Below, piece after piece: positions 43,792 to 51,428 of a stretch of 64,000 nt of DNA. The stretch covers positions 58,310-122,309 of the forward strand of contig NZ_QWJJ01000016.1 of NCBI RefSeq assembly GCF_003575965.1, given 5' to 3'. Source of the stretch: Pseudooceanicola sediminis. Its GTDB lineage: Bacteria > Pseudomonadota > Alphaproteobacteria > Rhodobacterales > Rhodobacteraceae. The notes beneath the pieces are model-generated. The model saw only the letters and a program-made list of their open reading frames with translations, was not told the origin of the DNA and ran no database searches. The translations under genes were made by a program, and so were the position numbers. Numbering within the stretch: the stretch's first letter is position 1; each line of letters starts with the position of its first letter.

Positions 43792-44639
43792 GCCTTGCAG
43801 AACAATATGTTGCGGATGATGTCGCAGAGACTTCGGATGGGTATGTCACCGCTGATGGGCGCAAGATCGGCGGGGTGATGATGGAGATGCGCAACATCAC
43901 CCTGAAGTTTGGCGGTGTCGTGGCGATCAAGGATATCTCGTTCGACATCCGGCAGGGCGAGATCCGCGCAATCATCGGGCCGAACGGCGCGGGCAAGTCC
44001 AGTATGCTGAATGTTATCAGTGGCTTTTACCACCCGCAGGAGGGCGAAGTCTGGTACAACGGGGCCCGCCGCGCGCCGCTGCGCCCCTATCAGGTGGCAC
44101 GTCAGGGGATCGCGCGGACCTTTCAGAACATCGCGCTGTTCGAAGGCATGACGGTGCTGGACAACGTCATGACGGGGCGGCTGAACTTCATGAACACCAA
44201 CCTGCTGCAACAGGCGGTCTGGCGCGGCAAGGCGGCGCGGGAAGAGGTGCATAACCGTGAATTCGTTGAAAAAATCATTGATTTTCTTGAGATTCAGGCG
44301 ATCCGAAAGACCCCCGTGTCGCGGCTACCTTATGGGCTGAAAAAACGGGTGGAGCTGGCGCGGGCGCTGGCGGCGGAGCCGCATCTGCTGCTGCTGGATG
44401 AACCGATGGCAGGCATGAACGTCGAGGAAAAAGAGGACATGTCGCGCTTTATCCTGAACGCGAATGACGAATTCGGGACGACGATTGCGCTGATCGAGCA
44501 TGACATGGGCGTGGTCATGGACCTGAGCGACCGGGTGGTCGTGATGGACTATGGCAAGAAGATCGGGGATGGCACGCCGGACGAGGTCCGCAACGATCAG
44601 GCGGTAATCGACGCCTATCTGGGGGTGGCACATGATTGA
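43788..44639 (+). CDS. ABC transporter ATP-binding protein (LivG-like)
   Basis: The 283-residue ATPase has Walker A GPNGAGKSS near 64-72, Q-loop RTFQNIALFEGMTV, signature LPYGLKKR (a degenerate C-loop typical of LivG), and Walker B LLLLDEPMAGMN. The C-terminal part has IEHDMGVVMDLSDRVVVMDYG. It begins with an N-terminal extension of about 20 residues (LAEQYVADDVAE). Together with the LivF-like protein it powers import by the LivH/LivM pair. It overlaps the CoA ligase gene. Confidence 0.92.
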   Translation: MSLAEQYVADDVAETSDGYVTADGRKIGGVMMEMRNITLKFGGVVAIKDISFDIRQGEIRAIIGPNGAGKSSMLNVISGFYHPQEGEVWYNGARRAPLRPYQVARQGIARTFQNIALFEGMTVLDNVMTGRLNFMNTNLLQQAVWRGKAAREEVHNREFVEKIIDFLEIQAIRKTPVSRLPYGLKKRVELARALAAEPHLLLLDEPMAGMNVEEKEDMSRFILNANDEFGTTIALIEHDMGVVMDLSDRVVVMDYGKKIGDGTPDEVRNDQAVIDAYLGVAHD

Positions 44640-44685
44640 TCGCCGCGCCGCAGCAAGTCCTTTGGAAACATGGAAAAATGCCTGT

Positions 44686-44725
44686 CGGTATCTGTACGGT
44701 ATCGGAGCGGTATCACGTCGGTGCC
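44686..44725 (-). repeat. Phased GATACCG array, copy 3 (4 units, 11-bp period)
   Basis: Read on the minus strand, units begin at 44725 (GGCACCG), 44714, 44703 and 44692 (GATACCG), 11 bases apart with spacers ACGT, CTCC and TACA, then ACAG and GCATTTT. This order and orientation mirror copies 1 and 2: a degenerate first unit followed by perfect ones. Confidence 0.85.
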
Positions 44726-44783
44726 GCAGTGCGGAAACCGCGTCAGGTCTGCTGACATATATCGGCGCCACCACGGCGTGCCC

Positions 44784-44818
44784 CCGGGGCAGTGACGCGG
44801 GCCGCCGGGGCAGTGACG
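44784..44818 (+). repeat. Direct repeat, 14 bases with 21-base period
   Basis: CCGGGGCAGTGACG occurs at 44784-44797 and again at 44805-44818, just before the LivH-like start at 44832. The second copy ends in GGGGAGGGG, which contributes to the ribosome site. Confidence 0.6.
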
Positions 44819-44831
44819 GGGAGGGGATCTG

Positions 44832-45818
44832 ATGCCGGATCAGCTGCTATTCGCGATGGAGGTCCTGCTGAACGGGCTGATGGCGGGGGTGCTGTATGCG
44901 CTGGTCGCCCTTGGCTTTGTGCTGATCTACAAGGCCAGCGGGATCTTCAATTATGCACAGGGCGTGATGGCGCTGTTCGCTGCCATGACACTGGTCGGGA
45001 TCATGGAGGGGCAGGTGCCCTTCGCACATCTGATCAACGCGGCCTTTGGCACGGACCTGCATGTCTTTGGCTGGCAATTGTCGGGGCTGGTCGGGATCGT
45101 TCTGACGGCGCTGATCATGATCGCTCTGGCATGGGCCGTGAACCACCTGATCTTTCGCCATCTGGTCAATCAAGAGCCGATCATCCTGTTCATGGCGACC
45201 ATCGGGCTGGCCTACTTCATGGAGGGGCTGGGCGATCTGATGTGGGGTGCGGACATCAAGAAACTGGATGTCGGGCTGCCGCAGGGGATCAACGGCTGGA
45301 TCGACACGGTGACCTTTGATGCCTTCGGTTACGGGTTCTTCATCGACAACCTGGATATCTGGGCGACGGTGATCGCCGCCGTGCTGGTAATCGCCCTGAT
45401 GATCTTTTCGCAATATTCCAAGCAGGGGCGGGCGCTGCGGGCGGTGGCGGATGATCATCAGGCGGCGCTGTCGGTCGGGATCAGCCTGAATTTCATCTGG
45501 GTGCTGGTGTGGTCCATCGCCGGGTTCGTGGCGCTGGTCGCAGGCATCATGTGGGGCACCAAGAGCGGGGTTCAGTTCAGCCTGAGCCTGATCGCGCTGA
45601 AAGCCTTGCCGGTGCTGATGCTGGGGGGCTTCACCTCGATCCCCGGCGCGATCGTCGGCGGGCTGATCATCGGGGTCGGTGAGAAACTGTTCGAATTTGC
45701 CATCGGGCCGATGGTGGGGGGCGCGACCGAAAACTGGTTCGCCTATGTTCTGGCGCTACTTTTTCTTGTGTTCCGCCCGCAAGGGTTGTTCGGTGAAAGA
45801 CTGATCGAACGGGTGTGA
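44832..45818 (+). CDS. Branched-chain-amino-acid-type ABC permease (LivH-like)
   Basis: The 328-residue inner-membrane permease has about eight helices. Family features: FVLIYKASGIFNYAQGVMALF near residues 30-50, VNHLIFRHLVNQEPIILFMATIG, and the C-terminal EAA-like segment GRALRAVADDHQAALSVGISLN. The start ATG has GGGGAGGGG upstream. Forms the channel with the LivM-like protein downstream. The 192-base spacer upstream is unusual for this operon. Confidence 0.93.
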   Translation: MPDQLLFAMEVLLNGLMAGVLYALVALGFVLIYKASGIFNYAQGVMALFAAMTLVGIMEGQVPFAHLINAAFGTDLHVFGWQLSGLVGIVLTALIMIALAWAVNHLIFRHLVNQEPIILFMATIGLAYFMEGLGDLMWGADIKKLDVGLPQGINGWIDTVTFDAFGYGFFIDNLDIWATVIAAVLVIALMIFSQYSKQGRALRAVADDHQAALSVGISLNFIWVLVWSIAGFVALVAGIMWGTKSGVQFSLSLIALKALPVLMLGGFTSIPGAIVGGLIIGVGEKLFEFAIGPMVGGATENWFAYVLALLFLVFRPQGLFGERLIERV

Positions 45819-45953
45819 GGGGCGCGCAGGAGGAGCGTGCCCGTCAGGAGAGGCCCGGGAAGATCGACTGCGCGCTGCGCGCGACACCCGCCCCCCCGGA
45901 TCCATACCGTTGGGGGCAGGGTGACAACCATCAAGACTCTGGGAGGAGTGACG

Positions 45954-46181
45954 ATGACCAAGACGATGATGGACAGGACGATGATGGTCGGAGCGGCCGT
46001 GACCTGGAGCGCATTCTGGGTGTTCTGCTACTGGGCTGCGGCCAATGCCCCGATGAAGGAACGCCATGAGATCGTGATCGCGGTGCTGACCGGATTGGGC
46101 GTGTTGGGGGCGATCTTTGCCTACAAGCTGATCTGCGCCGGCATAGACTGGATCGGGCAGGCCCCCGATCAGGGCGTCTGA
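45954..46181 (+). CDS. Small membrane protein inside the transporter operon
   Basis: The 75-residue protein has two hydrophobic segments (about 10-28 and 38-60: TWSAFWVFCYWAA and VIAVLTGLGVLGAIFAYKLICAGI). The GGGAGGAG ribosome site seven bases upstream of the ATG strongly supports translation. No known motif; it lies between the two permease genes and its stop is two bases before the next start, so it is tightly coupled. It may be an accessory subunit of this importer or a small stabilising protein. The preceding 135 bases show no other gene. Confidence 0.7.
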   Translation: MTKTMMDRTMMVGAAVTWSAFWVFCYWAAANAPMKERHEIVIAVLTGLGVLGAIFAYKLICAGIDWIGQAPDQGV

Positions 46182-46182
46182 C

Positions 46183-47259
46183 GTGCTGTACCGCGAGGCC
46201 GGCGATTTCAAGACCAGCTATGAGGAGGACAGCCAGACCTTTCCGATCCGGTTCGACCGGTTGGCCTATCATGGCGCCCTTGTCGTGGCCTTTGCCATCG
46301 TGCCGTTCTTTATAAACGATTACTGGGCCAACGCCGTCGCGCTGCCGTTCCTGATCTATGCGATTGCGGCCATCGGGCTGAACATCCTTGTCGGGTTCTG
46401 CGGGCAGGTGAGTCTGGGCACCGGCGGTTTCATGGCCGTGGGGGCCTATGCCACCTACAAGCTGATGACGGCCTTTCCCGAGGTGAACATCTTTTTTCAC
46501 GTGCTGATCGCGGGCGGAATCACGGCGCTGGTCGGTATGCTGTTCGGTCTGCCCAGCCTGCGGATCAAGGGGTTCTATCTGGCGGTGGCGACGCTGGCGG
46601 CGCAGTTTTTCCTGGTCTGGCTGTTCAACCGGGTGCCGTGGTTTTACAACCACTCGGCCTCGGGGCAGATTTCCGCGCCCGAGCGTACGGTGATCGGCGT
46701 GCCGGTGACCGGGCCGCATACCGAGGCCTGGGCGACCTATCTGTTCTGCCTGGTGTTTCTGGCCGGGTCCGCCCTGATCGCGCGCAACCTGACGCGCGGG
46801 GCGACGGGGCGCAAATGGATGGCGATCCGCGACATGGACATCGCCGCCGAGATCATCGGGGTGAACCCGTTGCGCGCCAAGCTGAGCGCCTTTGCCGTGT
46901 CGAGCTTTTTCATCGGGATCGCGGGGGCGCTGTTCTTCAGCGTCTACCTGGGCGCAGTCGAGGTGGGCGAGGCCTTTGGCATCAACAAGAGCTTTCTGGT
47001 GCTGTTCATGGTGATCATCGGCGGGCTGGGGCGGATCTTTGGCTCGCTCGCCGGGGCGGCGTTTCTGGTGCTGTTGCCGGTGCTGCTGAAAAACACGCTG
47101 GTTGGCACATTGGGCTGGCCGACGGATCTGGCGGCGCATCTTGAGATCATGATCGTCGGCGCGCTGATCGTCATTTTCCTGGTCGCGGAACCGCACGGGC
47201 TGGCGCAGCTGTGGCGGATCACCAAGGAAAAACTGCGGCTCTGGCCCTTTCCGCATTAG
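46183..47259 (+). CDS. Branched-chain-amino-acid-type ABC permease (LivM-like)
   Basis: The 358-residue permease starts at GTG 46183, two bases after the previous stop. It has a longer N-terminus (about 35 residues before the first helix, with acidic YEEDSQTF) and about nine helices. Family block: GLNILVGFCGQVSLGTGGFMAVGAYATYKL and the cytoplasmic loop GRKWMAIRDMDIAAEIIGVNPLRAKLSAFAVSSFFIGIAG. It pairs with the LivH-like protein. Confidence 0.92.
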   Translation: MLYREAGDFKTSYEEDSQTFPIRFDRLAYHGALVVAFAIVPFFINDYWANAVALPFLIYAIAAIGLNILVGFCGQVSLGTGGFMAVGAYATYKLMTAFPEVNIFFHVLIAGGITALVGMLFGLPSLRIKGFYLAVATLAAQFFLVWLFNRVPWFYNHSASGQISAPERTVIGVPVTGPHTEAWATYLFCLVFLAGSALIARNLTRGATGRKWMAIRDMDIAAEIIGVNPLRAKLSAFAVSSFFIGIAGALFFSVYLGAVEVGEAFGINKSFLVLFMVIIGGLGRIFGSLAGAAFLVLLPVLLKNTLVGTLGWPTDLAAHLEIMIVGALIVIFLVAEPHGLAQLWRITKEKLRLWPFPH

Positions 47260-47336
47260 GGCCGGGGATCGCGCCGGGAGAGGAGGCCCGGCGCGCAAGA
47301 AGAAACATCGCAACATCACTGGGAGGAGATGAAAAG

Positions 47337-48617
47337 ATGAAGAAAGTTCTCGTAAGTGCCGTGGCGGCCGCGCTGGTGGCCGGACCGGCCGCGGCGGATC
47401 TGGTGTTCCCCGATCTGAGCTATCGCACCGGGCCATATGCGGCAAACGGCATTCCGTTTTCCGACGGCTATCAGGATTACATGACCCTGCTGAACGAACG
47501 CGATGGCGGCATCGGTGGCGAGATGATCAAGGTCATCGAATGCGAAACCGGGTATAACACCGAGAAGGGCGTCGAGTGCTACGAGGCGACCAAGGGCGAG
47601 GGCGCGCTGCTGTACCAGCCGCTGTCGACCGGCATCACCTATCAGCTGATCCCCAAGGCAACGGCGGATGGCATTCCCGTGCACTCAATGGGCTATGGGC
47701 GCACCAGTGCCAAGAATGGCGAGGTGTTTCACAACATCTTCAACTACCCGGCCAACTACTGGGACGGTGCCAGCCATGCCATCACGCAGATCCTGAACGA
47801 GAACGAAGGCGATATTGCGGATCTGAAGATCGCGCTGGTCTATCACAACTCGGCCTACGGCAAGGAGCCGATCCGCACGCTGGAGGAACTGTCGAAGAAG
47901 CACGGCTACGAGCTGAGCCTGCTGCCCGTCGACAGCCCCGGACAGGAGCAGAAAAGCCAGTGGTTGCAGATCCGCCGGGAACGCCCCGATTACGTGATCA
48001 TGTGGGGCTGGGGTGTGATGAACCAGGTCGCCATCCAGGAAGCGGTGAACATCCGCTATCCGATGGACCACTTCATCGGCATCTGGTGGTCTGGGTCTGA
48101 GAACGATGTGCTGCCGGCGGGCGAGGCCGCGGATGGCTACAAGGCACTGACGTTTCACAACCTCGGCAGCGATTACCCGGTCTACGACGATCTGAAAAAG
48201 TACGTTGTCGACGCTGGCAAGGCGGCGGGCGCGGGCGATCAGCTGGGAACCGCGCTCTATTCCCGCGGCATGTACGCGGCGATGCTGGCGACCGAGGCCG
48301 CGCGCACCGCGCAGGACATGTTCGACACCAAGGCGCTGACGCCGGCGCAGATGCGCGATGGCATGGAAAACCTCGAGATGACGGAGGCGAAGATGGCGGC
48401 GCTCGGCCTGCCGAACTTCGGCCCCGAATTCAAGGTGACCTGCTCCAACCACGGTGGCGACGGCCTGGGCGCCGTGGCGCAATGGGACGCGAAGGCAAGG
48501 GAATGGTCGTTGATCACCGACTACTTCCCGGCGGATGAGGAGGTTCTGAACCCCCTGATCACCGCCGACAGCATGGCCTTTGCCGAGGAAAACAACATCA
48601 CCCCCGGGTGCATGTGA
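47337..48617 (+). CDS. Periplasmic substrate-binding protein of the Liv-type importer
   Basis: The 426-residue protein has an N-terminal signal (KKVLVSAVAAALVAGPAAA, cleavage near residue 20) and a type I periplasmic-binding fold (LNERDGGIGGEMIKVIECETGYNTEKGVECYE; IALVYHNSAYGKEPIRTLEELSKKHGYELSLLPV). It belongs to the Leu/Ile/Val-binding superfamily, but the pocket is too divergent to name the ligand. The GGGAGGAG ribosome site is excellent. It is encoded with two permeases and two ATPases, so the importer is complete. Confidence 0.92.
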   Translation: MKKVLVSAVAAALVAGPAAADLVFPDLSYRTGPYAANGIPFSDGYQDYMTLLNERDGGIGGEMIKVIECETGYNTEKGVECYEATKGEGALLYQPLSTGITYQLIPKATADGIPVHSMGYGRTSAKNGEVFHNIFNYPANYWDGASHAITQILNENEGDIADLKIALVYHNSAYGKEPIRTLEELSKKHGYELSLLPVDSPGQEQKSQWLQIRRERPDYVIMWGWGVMNQVAIQEAVNIRYPMDHFIGIWWSGSENDVLPAGEAADGYKALTFHNLGSDYPVYDDLKKYVVDAGKAAGAGDQLGTALYSRGMYAAMLATEAARTAQDMFDTKALTPAQMRDGMENLEMTEAKMAALGLPNFGPEFKVTCSNHGGDGLGAVAQWDAKAREWSLITDYFPADEEVLNPLITADSMAFAEENNITPGCM

Positions 48618-48668
48618 CACCACGCGCACCCCGGCCTGCCTGGCGGGTCGGGGGCATTTGAACGGGGG

Positions 48669-49502
48669 ATGGCCGGAATGCTGGATGCAGGCAAGGCGCA
48701 GGACAACCTGCTGGAAGTGAACAACATCGAGGTGATCTACAACCACGTGATCCTGGTGCTCAAGGGCGTCAGCCTGTCGGTGCCCAAGGGCGGCATTACT
48801 GCCCTGTTGGGCGGCAATGGCGCGGGCAAGACGACGACGCTGAAGGCGATTTCCAACCTGCTGCATTCAGAGCGTGGCGAGGTCACAAAGGGATCGGTGC
48901 TGTACCACGGCAAGACGGTGCAGCACCGCGACCCGGCCAGCCTGGTCAAGGCGGGCGTCATCCAGGTGATGGAGGGTCGGCACTGCTTCGAGCATCTGAC
49001 GGTCGAGGAAAACCTTCTGACCGGCAGCTATACCCGCGCGGCCAGCCGGGCCGAGATCGAACAGGATCTGGAACTGGTCTACAGCTATTTCCCCCGCCTC
49101 AAGCTGCGCCGCAAGAGCCAGGCGGGCTATACCTCGGGCGGGGAACAGCAGATGATCGCCATCGGTCGCGCACTGATGAGCCGCCCCGAGACGATCCTGC
49201 TGGACGAGCCGTCGATGGGCCTGGCGCCGCAGTTGGTCGAGGAAATCTTTACCATCGTGAAAAACCTGAACGAAGAGGAGGGGACGACCTTCCTGCTGGC
49301 GGAACAGAACACCAACGTGGCCCTGCGCTATGCCCACTACGGCTATATCCTGGAATCGGGGCGCATCGTGATGGATGGCCCGGCCGCAGAGCTGCGTGAA
49401 AACCCCGACGTCAAGGAATTCTACCTCGGCATGTCCGACGAAGGGCGCAAGAGCTTTCGTGACGTGCGTTCCTACCGGCGGCGCAAACGGTGGCTGTCGT
49501 GA
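48669..49502 (+). CDS. ABC transporter ATP-binding protein (LivF-like)
   Basis: The 277-residue ATPase has Walker A GGNGAGKTTT near 48, GVIQVMEGRHCFEHLTVEENL, signature YTSGGEQQM, Walker B TILLDEPSMGLAPQLVEEIF, and the switch region LLAEQNTNVALRYA. The C-terminus is extended with a basic tail RSYRRRKRWLS. It is the second ATPase of the importer and is followed after 52 bases by the second CoA ligase gene. Confidence 0.92.
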   Translation: MAGMLDAGKAQDNLLEVNNIEVIYNHVILVLKGVSLSVPKGGITALLGGNGAGKTTTLKAISNLLHSERGEVTKGSVLYHGKTVQHRDPASLVKAGVIQVMEGRHCFEHLTVEENLLTGSYTRAASRAEIEQDLELVYSYFPRLKLRRKSQAGYTSGGEQQMIAIGRALMSRPETILLDEPSMGLAPQLVEEIFTIVKNLNEEEGTTFLLAEQNTNVALRYAHYGYILESGRIVMDGPAAELRENPDVKEFYLGMSDEGRKSFRDVRSYRRRKRWLS

Positions 49503-49554
49503 TCGGCCTCCCCCGGGTGCCGGGCGCGCACTACAGATCCTGAGAGGCGAAACC

Positions 49555-50775
49555 ATGTCGCAACATTTCGATACGCTTGAGACCCGCAGCATGGAGGCCC
49601 GCGAAGCGGCCCTGGCCACGGATCTGCCCCGCCAGATCGCGGCGGCGCAGCGTCTTGCGGGGTATGGCGACCGGCTGGCCGGCATCGACGCGGCCCGGAT
49701 CGCTTCGGTCGGCGCGCTGGCGACACTGCCCATCCTCAGAAAATCCGACCTGGTGGCGGCGCAGAGCGCCAGCGCCCCTTTGGGCGGGCTGACCACCCTG
49801 CCGATCAGCGGATTCGCGCATGTGTTTCAGAGCCCGGGTCCGATCTACGAACCCGGCGGGGCCTCGCATGACTGGTGGCGAATGGGGCGGTTCCTGCACG
49901 CCTGCGGTATCGGCAAGGGCGACATCGTGCAGAACTGCTTCGGCTATCACCTGACGCCTGCCGGGATGATCTTTGAAAACGGTGCGCGCGCGGTCGGGGC
50001 CTCGGTGCTGCCCGCAGGCACCGGCCAGACCGACCTGCAGGCGCGGGCCGCCCATGACCTTGGCATTACCGCCTATGCGGGGACACCGGATTACCTCAAG
50101 GTGATTCTGGACCGGGCAGAGGCGCTGCACCTGCCGCTGAAAGTCACCCGTGCCGCAGTGGGCGGCGGCGCGCTGTTCCCCAGCTTGCGCGCCGAATATG
50201 CGGACCGCGGCATCGCCTGCCTGCAATGCTATGCCACGGCGGACCTCGGCAACATCGCCTATGAAAGTGCTGCGATGGAGGGGATGATCGCCGACGAGGG
50301 CGTGATCATCGAAATCGTCCGCCCCGGCACGGGCGATCCGGTCGCCCCCGGCGAGGTCGGCGAGGTGGTGGTGACCACCCTGAACCCGGATTATCCGTTG
50401 ATCCGCTTCGCCACCGGTGACCTCAGCGCGGTACTTCCCGGCATCAGCCCCTGCGGGCGGACAAACCTGCGCATCAAGGGCTGGATGGGGCGTGCCGACC
50501 AGACAACCAAGATCAAGGGCATGTTCGTGCGCCCCGAACAGGTCGCCGATTTCGTGCGCCAGCACGCCGATGTCAGCCGCGCCCGCGTCATCGCCCGACG
50601 CGAGGGCGAGATGGACATCATGATCCTGCGCATCGAAAGCGACGGCGGCGACAGCGCCCGCTACCAGCCGAGCGCACTTCAGACCCTGAAACTGAAGGCC
50701 GAGATCGAGATCGTCGCCAGGGGTTCCCTGCCCAACGACGGCCTGGTGATCGAGGATCAGCGCGTTTACGACTAG
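49555..50775 (+). CDS. Phenylacetate-CoA-ligase-like adenylate-forming enzyme
   Basis: The 406-residue protein matches the PaaK-type branch of adenylate-forming enzymes: CFGYHLTPAGMIFENGARAVGASVLPAGTGQTD near 120-155, AVGGGALFPSLRAEYADRGIACLQCYATADLG near 205-235, GEVGEVVVTTLNPDYPLIRFATGDLS, and a C-terminal region GRADQTTKIKGMFVRPEQVADFV that aligns with the PaaK C-domain. Canonical SSGTTG is missing; the expected phosphate-binding stretch near residue 75 is replaced by FAHVFQSPGP, so activity and cofactor use may differ. The substrate is unknown. Last gene of the operon. Confidence 0.83.
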   Translation: MSQHFDTLETRSMEAREAALATDLPRQIAAAQRLAGYGDRLAGIDAARIASVGALATLPILRKSDLVAAQSASAPLGGLTTLPISGFAHVFQSPGPIYEPGGASHDWWRMGRFLHACGIGKGDIVQNCFGYHLTPAGMIFENGARAVGASVLPAGTGQTDLQARAAHDLGITAYAGTPDYLKVILDRAEALHLPLKVTRAAVGGGALFPSLRAEYADRGIACLQCYATADLGNIAYESAAMEGMIADEGVIIEIVRPGTGDPVAPGEVGEVVVTTLNPDYPLIRFATGDLSAVLPGISPCGRTNLRIKGWMGRADQTTKIKGMFVRPEQVADFVRQHADVSRARVIARREGEMDIMILRIESDGGDSARYQPSALQTLKLKAEIEIVARGSLPNDGLVIEDQRVYD

Positions 50776-50876
50776 GCGCGCGCCCGCTCGCTCATCTGGC
50801 CGGAAATACCCCCGCCGGAGGCTCCCGTCTGCGGTGCCAGGTGCAGCCCGCGCCGCCCGGCACTCCCCCTGGGGAC

Positions 50877-50958
50877 AGGGCCGTCAAGCAACAGAGCCGT
50901 CAAGCAAAAGGGCCGCGAAGGAAAAAGGGCTGCCAAAGAAAAAGGGCCGCCAAAAGCG
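50877..50958. repeat. Five tandem 16-17-bp degenerate repeats
   Basis: Units starting near 50877, 50893, 50909, 50926 and 50943 have the pattern AGGGCCGNCAAGNAAA with periods of 16, 16, 17 and 17. They lie downstream of rpmJ on the minus strand, and the last unit (50943) is part of the rpmJ terminator stem, so the array looks like amplification of the terminator's 3' arm plus T-tract. Confidence 0.7.
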
Positions 50959-50965
50959 ACCCTTT
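50941..50965 (-). terminator. rpmJ terminator
   Basis: Read on the minus strand, AAAGGGTCGC (50965-50956) pairs with GCGGCCCTTT (50950-50941) around TTTTG, including one T-G wobble, and is followed by TTCTTTGG. It lies 40 bases after the rpmJ stop. Confidence 0.75.
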
Positions 50966-51004
50966 CCGGTAAGTCTTGTGCTGCTGTCGCGGCACCCGGG
51001 GCAA

Positions 51005-51130
51005 TCAGCCCTGGCGTGCCTTGAAGCGAGGCTGCGTCTTGTTGATCACGTAAACGCGGCCTTTACGGCGCACGACGCGGCAATCGCGGTGGCGCTGCTT
51101 CAGCGAGCGGAGCGAGTTACGAACCTTCAT
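51005..51130 (-). CDS. rpmJ: 50S ribosomal protein L36, zinc-independent form
   Basis: A 41-residue basic protein: [20 protein letters not shown] at the N-terminus, then a basic middle with [11 protein letters not shown], ending RFKARQG. It has only one cysteine, so the zinc-binding CxxC pairs of classical L36 are missing, as in the YkgO-type form found in Alphaproteobacteria. The AGGAG ribosome site lies seven bases before the ATG at 51130. The gene is short, but the sequence is unmistakable. It is followed by a terminator and tandem repeats. Confidence 0.95.
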   Translation of the reverse strand: MKVRNSLRSLKQRHRDCRVVRRKGRVYVINKTQPRFKARQG

Positions 51131-51206
51131 GGTCATCTCCTCTTGTCGCGGCGCGGCTAGCGCCAGTGTTTCGCGGTTGGCAATCAGACGATTACCGATG
51201 AATTCA

Positions 51207-51281
51207 TGGTGGGCGATACAAGGTTCGAACTTGTGACCCCTTCGATGTCAACGAAGTGCTCTACCACTGAGCTAATCACCC
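51207..51281 (-). tRNA. tRNA-Val (GAC anticodon)
   Basis: On the minus strand the cloverleaf begins GGGTGAT at 51281 and ends ATCGCCC-A-CCA at 51207. The anticodon stem CTTCG/CGAAG encloses TTGACAT, giving anticodon GAC (valine, GUC codons). The D-arm AGCTCAGTGGTAGAGC and T-arm with GGTTCGAACC-type loop (TTCGAAC) are standard. CCA is encoded. Confidence 0.95.
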
Positions 51282-51345
51282 ATGACCGGTTTGGCCCCTG
51301 CCCCTTTTAACCAAAAGGAGCGCGGAGTTCCGCGCCGGTTCGGGT

Positions 51346-51374
51346 CGTATAAAAGGAGTCGATGGCGGGATCAA
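51346..51374 (-). promoter_or_regulatory. Promoter of tRNA-Val
   Basis: TTGATC (51374-51369), a 17-base spacer and TATACG (51351-51346) on the minus strand, followed by a GC-rich discriminator (ACCCGAACC), as expected of stringently controlled stable-RNA promoters. Transcription would start about 60 bases before the tRNA. Confidence 0.65.
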
Positions 51375-51428
51375 GGGGCTTTTGGCATTCCTTTTTTGGG
51401 GTAGTATCAGGGCGCATCCGGAGTTGTC

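Larger units (their letters stand above)
44640..44831. other. 192-base spacer interrupting the transporter operon
   Basis: This is the longest gap inside an otherwise tightly packed operon. It holds GATACCG array copy 3 (44686-44725, minus) and a direct repeat of CCGGGGCAGTGACG (44784-44797 and 44805-44818). No ribosome site or plausible protein was seen. It looks like DNA gained after the operon formed. Confidence 0.5.

Noticed and set aside
44325-44774. 149-residue minus-strand frame containing the GATACCG array 3
   Set aside because: It is antisense to the LivG-like gene, and the open frame is explained by the 11-bp repeat, which codes an 11-residue periodic peptide.
50834-51160. Open frame over the tandem repeats and rpmJ antisense
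   Set aside because: The Lys-rich part is produced by the AGGGCCGNCAAG repeats; no ribosome site, and rpmJ on the other strand is the real gene.
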